Shown: positions 52,193 to 60,873 of the stretch, piece after piece | Layout of the letters: each line of letters opens with the position of its first letter | Position numbering within the stretch: the first letter of the stretch is position 1 | NCBI RefSeq assembly: GCF_038024065.1 | Contig: NZ_CP150667.1 | Location: forward strand, 2,797,501-2,861,500 | Reading direction: 5' to 3' | DNA: 64,000 nucleotides | Source: Polaribacter sejongensis | Lineage (GTDB): Bacteria; Bacteroidota; Bacteroidia; Flavobacteriales; Flavobacteriaceae | Translations under genes and position numbers: made by a program | The notes under the pieces: generated by a model | Told to the model about the DNA's origin: nothing | Databases searched by the model: none | What the model saw: only the letters and a program-made list of their open reading frames with translations

Positions 52193-53260
52193 TTAGATTT
52201 CAAACTCTTTAGCAGAAAAGTAAATATCTATTGGAGAAGCTCCTACGTTATCTACCGTTTTTGCTACCGTTTTATCGGCGTTATAAATTACTAAACCACT
52301 ATTATCTGGATCTATAAAATCCTTTAAACCGATAACGTAAACTTGTTTCGTATTTGGGTGTTGTTTTACAACTGTGTTAAATGCAATTCCGTCGTTAATT
52401 GGTGCTGCAAACTCTTCAATTACTTTGGTTTCTGTATTAAAAGTGTAAATTTTTCCAGATGCAGATTCAGACCAAAAAGCATTCACACTTTCTGAGTTCA
52501 TTGTTAAAATACTGTTTGTATATAAATTAATAACATCATCTGTAACAGTTACTGTTTCGTTAATAGAATAGTCTGCATTTAGTTTTGTAAAGGTGGCAGC
52601 TGTGGCTCTTTTTTCTTTTGCTACCCAAATAGTTTCGTTTTTATCTTTTAAAAGTCCAGAAATACTATCATCAAAAGTTATTACAGAAGTAAACTCTTTA
52701 GTAGTCATATTCATTACAACTAATTCCTTTCCATCTGCAATTAACACATTTTCTGCATCTACAATTAGTGCAGCATTGTTAAAAAGAATTTCATTAGAAA
52801 CCTCACTTATAGCATCACCAATACCAGTAGTAGTATTTACATGGCAAAGATTGTAATTTCTACTTCTTCCACTTCCAGAGGTATTAATTACCAAACCATC
52901 CGTGTTAGAATACATTTGTAAATAAGATGGAGAAGATACGTTAGAAGAAGTTATAGATTCTTCTACACTTAATGTTTCTAGGTTAACTTTAGAAATATAT
53001 GATGGTCCATTTTGACTTACAATATATAGTTGATTATTATAGTTAGAAAAAGAGGTGCTTTCTGCATTTTCAGATACCGTAACGTTTGGTGTTGCAATTT
53101 GATTTTCGTCTAGAAATGTAAGTGCTGTTTTATCACTTTCTAGAGATAAGATAAAGGCATTATTGTAGGTTATTGGAGCTTCAGGAACTACATCTTTTTT
53201 AGTACAAGATACTGCAAATAATAAGCCAATTAAGGCTAATCTAGTTAGACAACTTTTCAT
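52193..53260 (-). CDS. BtuG-like surface lipoprotein (vitamin B12 binding), beta-propeller
   Basis: 355 residues from the ATG at 53260; an in-frame ATG at 53332 would add 24 residues ahead of the signal peptide (KSCLTRLALIGLLFAVSC, lipidated Cys after VS). The mature part is a series of short beta repeats (ITYNNAFILSLESDKTALTF, NYNNQLYIVSQNGPSYIS, QMYSNTDGLVINT, KETIWVAKEKRA, KQVYVIGLKDF), as in YncE/DUF5074 seven-bladed propellers. BtuG of Bacteroides is a surface lipoprotein of this type that binds cobalamin tightly and works with BtuB. Control by the cobalamin riboswitch upstream supports the call. No btuB is adjacent. Confidence 0.72.
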   Translation of the reverse strand: MKSCLTRLALIGLLFAVSCTKKDVVPEAPITYNNAFILSLESDKTALTFLDENQIATPNVTVSENAESTSFSNYNNQLYIVSQNGPSYISKVNLETLSVEESITSSNVSSPSYLQMYSNTDGLVINTSGSGRSRNYNLCHVNTTTGIGDAISEVSNEILFNNAALIVDAENVLIADGKELVVMNMTTKEFTSVITFDDSISGLLKDKNETIWVAKEKRATAATFTKLNADYSINETVTVTDDVINLYTNSILTMNSESVNAFWSESASGKIYTFNTETKVIEEFAAPINDGIAFNTVVKQHPNTKQVYVIGLKDFIDPDNSGLVIYNADKTVAKTVDNVGASPIDIYFSAKEFEI

Positions 53261-53350
53261 TATGATTGATTTTAAAATTTTAAATAACAAAATAGGCAAG
53301 TTCTTACTCTTATTAAAAAGCGGAAAAACCATGTATATGACACGTATTTC

Positions 53351-53578
53351 TTTTTAACTTTTCTCCCGAAAGTTAAAAAAGACGAATATAATTTTTGGCA
53401 GGTCTCCTGGCTTGCATTTTGTTAAAACCTTCCCGTCTTTTGTAAAGACAGTGGTGTAAGAAATAACGATAATCTAATTAGACAATGCTTACAGTTGCGG
53501 GAACAGCTCAGGCTTAAAAAAACTACCTGATTCCCTTTTAATTTTAATTCAATTTATTGAATATAAAACCAAAAATTT
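53351..53578 (-). ncRNA. Cobalamin riboswitch
   Basis: Read on the minus strand: P1 arm AAATTTTTGG (53578-53569) pairs with CCAAAAATT (53398-53390). Consensus blocks follow in order: AAAAGGGAATCAGG (53539-53526), AGCCTGAGCTG, TTCCCGCAACTGTAAGC, CCACTG (near 53448), GACGGGAAGG and GCCAGGAGACCTGCC (53411-53397). Immediately downstream a hairpin (53379-53369 with 53361-53351) presents the loop CGGGAGA; its CGGGA is complementary to UCCCG in the L5 loop, the kissing interaction known from this riboswitch class. It controls the BtuG-like gene. Confidence 0.93.
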
Positions 53579-53584
53579 ATGATG

Positions 53585-53592
53585 CAAAAGTA
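53585..53592 (-). promoter_or_regulatory. -7 box of the riboswitch transcript
   Basis: TACTTTTG on the minus strand fits TAnnTTTG; the transcript would begin near 53578, exactly where the P1 stem starts. Confidence 0.55.
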
Positions 53593-53681
53593 TCCCCTTT
53601 TTTCATTATAAAAAACTAATTTCAACAAATAATCTAGTGTATTTTTATGTCTTAGGAATTGCAATTTCCTTTTATAAGATA

Positions 53682-54150
53682 GTGAGATTTCTCAATCGCT
53701 AAAGAGCTTATTTTGAAGTCATAAAAATGAATGCAAAAAAAACACACAACTTGTCACTGTGAAGTATTTAGAAGTCTCATAGCAGTGATTTCACAAAATT
53801 AAACACCCAAATTGTCATTTCGACGCAAGGAGAAATCTCATAACAGTGATACTATAACAAAAAGCAATTTTATGAGATTTCTCTCTCCGTTCGAAATCAC
53901 AAAATTGAACGCAAAAAACTTACAACTTGTCACTGCGAAGTATTGAGAAGCCTCATAACCGTGATACCACAAACATGAGCAAATCATGAGATTCCTCAAT
54001 CGCTTGAAAAAAGCTCATTTCGGAATGACAAACTGTATGAAAAAACACCCAAATTGTCATTTCGACGTTAGGAGAAATCTCATAACAGTGATTCCAAAAC
54101 AACAAATAATATTATGTGATTTCTCTCTACATTCTAAAAGACAAACAGTG
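53682..54150. repeat. Dispersed repeat family 1, locus 3
   Basis: About eight arms in both orientations. Plus orientation: TTGTCATTTCGACGCAAGG (53814) with GGAGAAATCTCATAACAGTG, TTGTCACTGCGAAGTATTGA (53933), TTGTCATTTCGACGTTAGGA (54055). Minus orientation: ATGAGATTTCTCTCTCCG (53872), TCAATCGCTTGAAAAAAGCT followed by CATTTCGGAATGACAAA (53998-54032) and GAGATTTCTCAATCGC near 53684. It fills the space between the riboswitch promoter and the S41 peptidase 3' end. Confidence 0.8.
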
Positions 54151-54198
54151 TAAAACATTCAATATTGCTATTGTAAAACGATCAACTAAAACTACAAA

Positions 54199-55770
54199 CT
54201 ACTTCTCACTCTCCAATTCCAAAACCTTCTGAATCATTTTATCATCCTGGTGCATAATTCGGTAAAAGCCAACATCGCCAAAAAGCGTGTTTGCAATAGA
54301 AGCTTTTAGGTATTTTTTTAAGCTTTTTTTGGTTGTTAAAGAAGGTTTATAGGCATCTTTAATATCAGATAAATAAATATTAAAAACAGTATCATCTGTA
54401 TCAAAATCAGTAATAAAACTATCTATTGTCCATTTTTGTAGCTTTTTTCTATTGTTATCAACATAATCAAAAGCAAAATCATTAATAGTATTAAAGTAAT
54501 AACCATTCATGTAAGAAGTAGTGTCTATTGGTACAAAAACATCCGGAATAATTCCGCCACCACCGTAAACAACCTTTCCTTTAGGAGTGGTGTATTTTAA
54601 AGAATCTACTACTTTTATGCTGTCTTTACTTAGTAGTTCACCATTAGAAACTCTCTTTTGATAATCTGTATAATAATTCTTATTTCCTTTGTGGTCATAG
54701 GGTTTTTGAATAGATCTACCGGTTGGCGTATAATAACGAGCCGTTGTTAAACGCACAGCAGAACCATCGCCTAAATCCATTTCTATTTGTACCAAACCTT
54801 TACCAAAAGAACGTCTTCCAATAATAGTTCCTTTATCGTTATCTTGTAAAGCACCAGCTAAAATTTCTGATGCAGAAGCAGAGTTTTCATCAATTAAAAC
54901 ATACAAACCACCTTTTTCAAAATCACCTTTAGACGTTGCAAAAGATTCATCAATTTCGTTTTTATTGTTTTTGGTAAAAACAATCAGTTTATCATCTTCT
55001 AAAAATTCATCAATAATACTATTTGCAATGTCTATAAAACCACCACCATTGCCTCTAATGTCAAGAATTAAATCAGTCATTCCATCATCAATTAAGGTGT
55101 TTAATGCAGATTTAAATTCACTGTAAGTATTTCTTGCAAAACGATCTAATTTAATATAACCAACAGAATCGTTCACCATATATGCTAAATCAACACTTTT
55201 AATATTAACATTACCTCGAGTCACGGAAACGGTAAAAGTAGAATCGTTACTTTTTCTATAAATTTTAAGCGCAACCTTGGTGTTTGGTTTCCCTTTTAAA
55301 TAACCAGGCACTTTATCGGTGTACATTTTTTTACCATACAAAGTATCTTTGTTAGCCATTAAAATTCGGTCTCCTGCCTTAATTCCGGCTTTTATACTTG
55401 GGCCACCTTTTATAGGTTGAATAACGGTAATTGAATCTTCAATCATTCTAAACTGAACGCCGATTCCTACAAAGTTACCTTGCATGTTTTCTGTAACCGC
55501 TTGCAGCTTTTCTTTAGGAATATAAACAGAATGTGGATCTAGTTTACCCAACATTTGCGTAATAGCTCCGTCTAAAAGACTTTCTGTATTTACAGTATCT
55601 ACGTAGTCTTTTTCAATAAAATTAATAAGTTTTCTTATTTTTAGTTCTTGAGACGAATTTTTATTTAAAGACAACATATTGCTACCACTTCCGTTAAGCG
55701 AAAGTCCAATAAGTAAACCAAAAATAACTGCTAAAGACAAGTATATAGGGAGGTTGTTTCTATTCTTCAT
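54199..55770 (-). CDS. S41-family C-terminal processing protease (CtpA-like)
   Basis: 523 residues. A signal anchor (YLSLAVIFGLLIGLSL, about 9-26), a helical N-terminal part, a PDZ domain (about 95-170; GIKAGDRILMANKDTLYGKK), and the S41 catalytic domain. The catalytic Ser lies in LIDENSASASEILAGAL and the Lys in GRRSFGKGLVQIEM; LILDIRGNGGGFIDIAN is the substrate-binding carboxylate loop. It degrades or trims envelope proteins. The gene overlaps the dCMP deaminase by 11 bases, and is the last of that transcript. Confidence 0.92.
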   Translation of the reverse strand: MKNRNNLPIYLSLAVIFGLLIGLSLNGSGSNMLSLNKNSSQELKIRKLINFIEKDYVDTVNTESLLDGAITQMLGKLDPHSVYIPKEKLQAVTENMQGNFVGIGVQFRMIEDSITVIQPIKGGPSIKAGIKAGDRILMANKDTLYGKKMYTDKVPGYLKGKPNTKVALKIYRKSNDSTFTVSVTRGNVNIKSVDLAYMVNDSVGYIKLDRFARNTYSEFKSALNTLIDDGMTDLILDIRGNGGGFIDIANSIIDEFLEDDKLIVFTKNNKNEIDESFATSKGDFEKGGLYVLIDENSASASEILAGALQDNDKGTIIGRRSFGKGLVQIEMDLGDGSAVRLTTARYYTPTGRSIQKPYDHKGNKNYYTDYQKRVSNGELLSKDSIKVVDSLKYTTPKGKVVYGGGGIIPDVFVPIDTTSYMNGYYFNTINDFAFDYVDNNRKKLQKWTIDSFITDFDTDDTVFNIYLSDIKDAYKPSLTTKKSLKKYLKASIANTLFGDVGFYRIMHQDDKMIQKVLELESEK

Positions 55771-56188
55771 AAGGTAAATGCATAATTTCTACGCCTGCTT
55801 TTTCTAGAAAATTGATACCAGAAGTATCTTTGTATGATTCTGCATACACAACACGTTTTATTCCTGCTTGGTGAATTAATTTGCTGCACTGAGTACATGG
55901 AGATAAGGTAATATATAAGGTTGCACCCTCTGCAGATTGTGTAGAAGACGCCACTTTTAAGATGGCATTTGCTTCTGCGTGTAAAACTTCCCACTTTGTA
56001 ACTCCATTACAATCTTCGCAAGAATTATCAAAACCAGTAGGTGTTCCGTTAAAGCCATCAGAAATGATCATTCTGCCTTTTACAATTAACGCGCCTACTT
56101 GTTTACGTTTGCAATGAGAGAGTTTCCCCCATTCGCGAGCCATTTTTAAATAAGCCCTATCGTATTTTAATTGTTTCTTTTCAGTCAT
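55760..56188 (-). CDS. Deoxycytidylate (dCMP) deaminase
   Basis: 142 residues. The zinc-binding motifs HAEANAI (His and the proton-shuttle Glu) and SPCTQCSKLI (two Cys) are complete. GDNS-like residues FNGTPTGFDNSCEDCNG fit the ComEB/dCMP deaminase branch, whose product dUMP feeds dTMP synthesis. It overlaps the S41 protease gene at its end, probably translationally coupled. With dut this gives two sources of dUMP in the window. Confidence 0.9.
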   Translation of the reverse strand: MTEKKQLKYDRAYLKMAREWGKLSHCKRKQVGALIVKGRMIISDGFNGTPTGFDNSCEDCNGVTKWEVLHAEANAILKVASSTQSAEGATLYITLSPCTQCSKLIHQAGIKRVVYAESYKDTSGINFLEKAGVEIMHLPYEE

Positions 56189-56269
56189 ACAGAACGAAAG
56201 TAAAAAGATTTAGATAAATATGACGTTAATAATTAGACAAAATTTATTTTCAGCTGTTATGAATAATTT

Positions 56270-56380
56270 TTTGGGCGTTCCCTTATAGGTCGGGCTTTCC
56301 GCTACAATCTTTTTATTCATCCTTCATAAAAAGGATTTTCACTGCAATCCCTAACGCAGCTAGTCTGCAAACAGCAGTTT
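56270..56380 (+). repeat. Dispersed repeat family 2, copy B
   Basis: TTTGGGCGTTCCC, then GGTCGGGCTTTCCGCTACA and ATCTTTTT with a complementary AAAAAGGAT, then CTGCAATCCCTAACGCAG. It matches copy A (33740-33825) block by block. It lies between the HupE-like gene stop and the dCMP deaminase start. Confidence 0.75.
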
Positions 56381-56400
56381 AATACTTTAAATTTTAAGGC

Positions 56401-56982
56401 TTACCAAAATACTCTATCTAGCATCATTTGTATAGAAAAACCAATTACAATAGACGAGCAAACTAAAATCCAATCTCTTCTGCTAACTCTAAAAAAGTTT
56501 TGAAGTAATGTACCAACAATTAAAATACCTAAGACAATAATAATTTGAGCAGCTTCTATACCTAATGCAAATTCTAATAGCGGAAACAATTTATTTTCTT
56601 CTTTACCAACCATCATTTTAAAATAGTTAGAAAACCCTAAACCGTGAATTAAACCAAAAAACAAGGCAAATATTAAGTTGATGTTTTGGTTACCAGAAGT
56701 AGTATTTTTTGCTGTAAAAACATTAATTGCTCCAGTTATAAAAATGGTTACCGGAATTAAATATTCAATAATATCTATTCTAATTTTTAGAATTCCGTAA
56801 GCAGATAATGCCAAAGTAACAGAATGACCAATTGTAAATAAGGTTACTAACCATAAAACTTTTTTCCATTGTTTAAAGCTAAATACAACAGCTAACACAA
56901 TCAAAAATAAAATATGATCGTAAGCAGATAAATCTAACACATGGTTTAAACCCATTTTAAAATACAGTAAAAAATCGTCCAT
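56401..56982 (-). CDS. HupE/UreJ-like membrane protein
   Basis: 193 residues with about six membrane segments. The opening FLLYFKMGLNHVLDLSAYDHILFLIVLA carries the HupE-type GxxH...DHxLF pattern and a second His in TLFTIGHSVTLALSAYG; GLIHGLGFSNYF is the third signature region. HupE proteins can transport nickel, but many Bacteroidota members stand alone without hydrogenase or urease genes, as here. The substrate remains open. It is divergent from nirB. Confidence 0.85.
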   Translation of the reverse strand: MDDFLLYFKMGLNHVLDLSAYDHILFLIVLAVVFSFKQWKKVLWLVTLFTIGHSVTLALSAYGILKIRIDIIEYLIPVTIFITGAINVFTAKNTTSGNQNINLIFALFFGLIHGLGFSNYFKMMVGKEENKLFPLLEFALGIEAAQIIIVLGILIVGTLLQNFFRVSRRDWILVCSSIVIGFSIQMMLDRVFW

Positions 56983-57157
56983 TAAAAAAAATAATTAAGT
57001 GTGAATGGTAAAGATATTAAAAACAGTAATTGGATAAAAGCTTAAATACACTATTAACAATTCTAATTACTTAATTTTAAATAAAATCAAATTTATAAGT
57101 ATTCATTCCTTTAAATCGATAATAATTTGATAAATACGTAAAGTTTATTACTTTTAA

Positions 57158-57183
57158 TAAGTATTAATACGTAATAATACTTA
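57158..57183 (+). promoter_or_regulatory. Inverted repeat and TACGTA motifs in the nirB promoter
   Basis: TAAGTATTA (57158-57166), 8-base spacer ATACGTAA, TAATACTTA (57175-57183), immediately before the -7 box. ATACGTA occurs here and near 57135 and 57199; the same motif is near the promoter of the NarL-like regulator (63028-63035 and 63060-63067). Confidence 0.45.
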
Positions 57184-57189
57184 GTTTTG
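57182..57189 (+). promoter_or_regulatory. -7 box of nirB
   Basis: TAGTTTTG fits TAnnTTTG, 18 bases before the ATG; the inverted repeat at 57158-57183 overlaps it. Confidence 0.5.
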
Positions 57190-57207
57190 TAATTCAAATA
57201 CGTAATT

Positions 57208-59721
57208 ATGAAAACAGTTATAGTTGTCGGAAACGGAATGGTTGGTTATAAATTTTGTGAAAAATTTGCAGCAACTCCAGAAAGTAAAGATTTTAAAGTT
57301 ATTGTTTTTGGTGAAGAACCAAGACCTGCTTATGATAGAGTTCATTTAAGTGAGTTTTTCGAAAATCAAGATGCAAAAGCCTTAGAAATGGCACCTGCAG
57401 AATGGTATAAAGAAAACAATATCGATTTAATTGTTGATGAAAGAGTTTCGGAAATCAATAGAAAATCTAAAGTAATTACTACGGCAAACGATAGAGAGTT
57501 TTCTTACGATTACTTAGTATTAGCTACGGGGTCTTCTGCTTTTGTTCCGCCAATTAAAGGCGTAGAAAAAGAAGGGGTTTTTGTATACAGAACCATAGAA
57601 GATTTAGAAGGAATGTTGGCATATGCAGCAAAACTGAAAGATAAAAACCCAAATGCAAGAGCTGCCGTTTTAGGAGGAGGATTGTTAGGTTTAGAAGCTG
57701 GTAAAGCCGTTATGGATATGGGATTAGAACCTCATATTGTAGAGTTTGCCTCTAAGTTAATGCCAAGACAATTAGATTCTAGAAGTAGTAACGTATTGCA
57801 ATTAAAATTAGAGTCTATAGGATTAAATATTCATTTAAACAAAGCAACCAATCAAATTTTAGGTGATACATGTATTACCGGAATGGAGTTTGGCGAAGAC
57901 GATGTTTTAGATGTTGAAATGTTAGTAGTTTCTGCCGGAATTAGACCGAGAGATGAGCTAGGTAAAGTGTCTGGTTTAGAAATGGGTGTTCGTGGCGGAA
58001 TTGTAGTAGACAATAAAATGCAAACTTCCGATCCAAGTATTTTTGCAATTGGAGAAGTTGCTTTGTACAACCAAATGATTTTTGGTTTGGTGGCTCCTGG
58101 TTATGATATGGCGGGCGTTGCAGTAAATCAAATTATTGGAAATGTAGAAGAATTAATGCCTGCTGAAATTGACATGTCTACCAAATTAAAATTAATTGGA
58201 GTAGATGTAGCAAGTTTTGGAGAACCTTTTATGCCAGCATCAAAAGGACATTCAGTTATTTTCGAAAATAAAACTCAGCATTTATATAAAAGAATTAACG
58301 TTAGTTTAGATGGTAAATCTTTATTAGGAGGAATCTTAGTTGGTGATGCATCGGACTATAATATGTTGCACCAAGTATATTTAAACGGAATGCCAATTCC
58401 AGAAGATGCAGCACAATTAATATTGCCAGCAACAGAAGGCGGTGCTTTTGGTAGTGCTTTAGATTTACCAGACGAAGCGCAAATTTGTTCTTGTGAGAAT
58501 GTAACAAAAGGTCAGATTTGTGGAGCCATAAAAGATGGTTCTTGTGAAGATTTAGCCGGAGTTATTTCATCAACAAAAGCAAGTACAAGTTGTGGTGGTT
58601 GTAAACCAATGGTTACAGATTTGGTAAACGAAACCTTGAAATCTCTTGGTAAAACGGTTAAAAATGTAATTTGTGAACATTTTGAATATAGCCGTCAAGA
58701 ATTATACGGAATTATAAAAGCTAAAAAACTGACTTCTTTTAATGAAGTTTTAGATGCTTGTGGAACCGGACATGGTTGCGAAACTTGTAAGCCTTTGGTT
58801 TCTTCAATTTTTGCAAGTTTATATAATGACACGCCAAATAAAGAAGATGTTACTCAAGATACAAACGATAAATTTTTAGCAAACATTCAGCGTAACGGAA
58901 CCTATTCTGTAGTGCCAAGAATTGCTGGTGGAGAAGTTACTCCAGAAGATTTAATTGTTCTAGGCCAAATTGGATCGAAATACAATTTATACACAAAAAT
59001 TACCGGTGGAGCTCGTATCGATTTCTTTGGTGCAGAGTTAAACGATTTACCAGCTATTTGGAAAGAGTTAATTGCTGCTGGTTTTGAAAGTGGACATGCT
59101 TATGGAAAATCTTTAAGAACTGTTAAAAGTTGTGTCGGTTCTACATGGTGTCGTTATGGTTTAGATGAAAGTATCACGTTTGCTATTGAGTTAGAAAACA
59201 GGTATAAAGGATTGCGTTCTCCGCATAAGATTAAAGGTGGAGTTTCTGGTTGTATCCGTGAATGTGCAGAAGCGAGAGGTAAAGATTTTGGAATTATTGC
59301 TGTAGAAGGTGGTTGGAATTTGTATGTTGGTGGAAACGGTGGAGCAACACCAAGACATGCTCAGTTATTAGCAGAAAAAATAGACAACGAAACGGTTATA
59401 AAATATTTAGACAGATACTTAATTTATTACATACAAACGGCTGCTCCGTTAATGAGAACTGCTGCTTGGTTAGATAAATTAGAAGGCGGAATAGAACAAT
59501 TGAAAAAAGTGGTTGTTGAAGATAGTTTAAATATTGTTGAAGATTTAGAAAAAGAAATGCAATTCTTAGTAGATGCTTACGAATGTGAGTGGAAACAAGC
59601 TATAGAAAACGAAGAGATTAAAAAACGTTTTCAGCATTTTGTAAATTCAGATGATAGAGATGATAACTTAGTATTTGTTCCGTTACGTGATCAGAAAATG
59701 CCAGAACTTTGGAAGAATTAA
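57208..59721 (+). CDS. nirB: Nitrite reductase [NAD(P)H] large subunit
   Basis: 837 residues. It reduces nitrite to ammonium in the cytoplasm using NAD(P)H. Domains: FAD/NAD(P) oxidoreductase (1-380; VVGNGMVGYKFCEKF, AAVLGGGLLGLEAGKAV), a BFD-type [2Fe-2S] domain at about 425-480 (CSCENVTKGQICGAI, CGGCK), a second, shorter BFD-like segment with CGTGHGCETCKP, then ferredoxin-like and siroheme domains. The [4Fe-4S]/siroheme cysteines are Cys642, Cys648, Cys682 and Cys686 (CVGSTWC, GGVSGCIRECAE). It starts the nitrite assimilation cluster. A long hairpin repeat separates it from nirD. Confidence 0.95.
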   Translation: MKTVIVVGNGMVGYKFCEKFAATPESKDFKVIVFGEEPRPAYDRVHLSEFFENQDAKALEMAPAEWYKENNIDLIVDERVSEINRKSKVITTANDREFSYDYLVLATGSSAFVPPIKGVEKEGVFVYRTIEDLEGMLAYAAKLKDKNPNARAAVLGGGLLGLEAGKAVMDMGLEPHIVEFASKLMPRQLDSRSSNVLQLKLESIGLNIHLNKATNQILGDTCITGMEFGEDDVLDVEMLVVSAGIRPRDELGKVSGLEMGVRGGIVVDNKMQTSDPSIFAIGEVALYNQMIFGLVAPGYDMAGVAVNQIIGNVEELMPAEIDMSTKLKLIGVDVASFGEPFMPASKGHSVIFENKTQHLYKRINVSLDGKSLLGGILVGDASDYNMLHQVYLNGMPIPEDAAQLILPATEGGAFGSALDLPDEAQICSCENVTKGQICGAIKDGSCEDLAGVISSTKASTSCGGCKPMVTDLVNETLKSLGKTVKNVICEHFEYSRQELYGIIKAKKLTSFNEVLDACGTGHGCETCKPLVSSIFASLYNDTPNKEDVTQDTNDKFLANIQRNGTYSVVPRIAGGEVTPEDLIVLGQIGSKYNLYTKITGGARIDFFGAELNDLPAIWKELIAAGFESGHAYGKSLRTVKSCVGSTWCRYGLDESITFAIELENRYKGLRSPHKIKGGVSGCIRECAEARGKDFGIIAVEGGWNLYVGGNGGATPRHAQLLAEKIDNETVIKYLDRYLIYYIQTAAPLMRTAAWLDKLEGGIEQLKKVVVEDSLNIVEDLEKEMQFLVDAYECEWKQAIENEEIKKRFQHFVNSDDRDDNLVFVPLRDQKMPELWKN

Positions 59722-59741
59722 AGATAAATTAAGTAATCACA

Positions 59742-59865
59742 ACATCTCGATACAATTTTGCAAAAAAGCAAAATCACTCGATGTGACAACACAAAATTAG
59801 AACTATTAAAACGTACTGTCAGTTCGAGTGAAATTTCTTTTTCAGAAATTTTGTATCGAGAACAT
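59742..59865 (+). repeat. Long inverted-repeat hairpin between nirB and nirD (repeat family 3)
   Basis: The left arm runs 59742-59788 (ACATCTCGATACAATTTTGC ... CACTCGATGTGACA) and the right arm 59817-59865 (TGTCAGTTCGAGTG ... TTTGTATCGAGAACAT). They are complementary over about 45 bases with few mismatches, around a 28-base loop. The hairpin ends 19 bases before the nirD start. The TCACTCGA element is shared with the rpiB terminator stem. Confidence 0.7.
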
Positions 59866-59884
59866 ATCAACAAAAACAACAATT

Positions 59885-60262
59885 ATGGATACATTACTTT
59901 TAAAATACAAAACAGTAAAAGAAGCAGATGTAAAAGTTTGGTTTAAAGCAGCATCGGTTAGTGCATTTCCAAAAGATGGTGGAGCCTGTGTAAAGTATAA
60001 AGATTTACAAATTGCAGTTTTCAATTTTTCGAGATTAGATAAATGGTATGCTTGCCAAAATTTATCACCAGAAAAACAAGAGAATGTATTGTCTAGAGGT
60101 ATGTTGGGTGATCATAAAGGGATTCCTAAAATTGCATGTCCATTGCATAAAAAAACATTTTCGTTAGAAACTGGCGAAAATTTAAATGCAGATTTAGCAC
60201 CTATTGCTGTTTATCCAATTAAGATTGAAGCAGAAAATGTGTATATTGGCTTTTCAGAATAA
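59885..60262 (+). CDS. nirD: Nitrite reductase small subunit
   Basis: 125 residues from the ATG at 59885. An in-frame ATG at 59828 lies inside the right hairpin arm and would add 19 residues with no resemblance to NirD, so it is rejected. Rieske-like fold: KTVKEADVKVWFKAA at the start, KWYACQNLSPEKQENVLSRGMLG and GIPKIACPLHKKTFSLETGE; only one of the usual two metal-binding clusters is kept (ACPLH), as is common for NirD, which lacks a bound Fe-S cluster. It pairs with NirB. Confidence 0.92.
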   Translation: MDTLLLKYKTVKEADVKVWFKAASVSAFPKDGGACVKYKDLQIAVFNFSRLDKWYACQNLSPEKQENVLSRGMLGDHKGIPKIACPLHKKTFSLETGENLNADLAPIAVYPIKIEAENVYIGFSE

Positions 60263-60271
60263 ACACAAAAG

Positions 60272-60856
60272 ATGAAGCCAACAAGATTTGAAACTGCCAT
60301 TGCATTAATAGATAAAAAAAACGCTGAAGATCCAAACAACTACCAAGTTTCTGGATTAGAGTATCCTAAAGAGTTGTTATACTCACAAAGGATGACAAGA
60401 AAGTTACTTCAGTTTGATCCAAATGCATCTAAAGCACTTCAAATTTCGGCAAGAGCACAGCATATTTGTCGTTGGAAAATTGGTAGAAAAGAATATCCGA
60501 TGGATAGAGTTGGGTATTTAAAATGGCGTGAAGAATTAAAAAAGATGCACGCAAATACTACTGGAGAAATCTTAGAACAAGTTGGTTTTGATGAACAGTT
60601 TGTAGACAGAGTTCAGAAGATTATCTTAAAAAAACTCATCAAGAAAAACGAAGAAGCTCAAACTTTAGAAGATGTTATTTGTTTGGTTTTTCTAGATTAT
60701 TATTTTGATGAATTTGCAGCAAAACATACCGATGAAAAAATTATCGATATTTTAAAGAAAACGTGGATAAAAATGTCTGATAATGGACATGCAGCAGCGT
60801 TAAAAATTCCATTTTCAGAAAAAAGTCTAGACTTGGTAAAACAAGCTATTTCATAA
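60272..60856 (+). CDS. DUF4202-family protein
   Basis: 194 residues, soluble and mostly helical. The family motif ALIDKKNAEDPNNY opens the protein, RARAQHICRWKIGRKEYPMDR and GYLKWREELKKMHA follow, and EDVICLVFLDYYFDEFAAKH is the third conserved block; conserved His and Asp residues suggest an HD-like or metal-binding helical fold. DUF4202 genes commonly sit next to nirBD in Bacteroidota, which points to a role in nitrite assimilation, but the activity is unknown. It starts 9 bases after nirD. Confidence 0.85.
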   Translation: MKPTRFETAIALIDKKNAEDPNNYQVSGLEYPKELLYSQRMTRKLLQFDPNASKALQISARAQHICRWKIGRKEYPMDRVGYLKWREELKKMHANTTGEILEQVGFDEQFVDRVQKIILKKLIKKNEEAQTLEDVICLVFLDYYFDEFAAKHTDEKIIDILKKTWIKMSDNGHAAALKIPFSEKSLDLVKQAIS

Positions 60857-60873
60857 ATAAAATGTAATTTAAC

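Noticed and set aside
59828..59884. nirD start at 59828
   Set aside because: It lies in the right arm of the hairpin and adds residues unlike NirD; 59885 is the family start.
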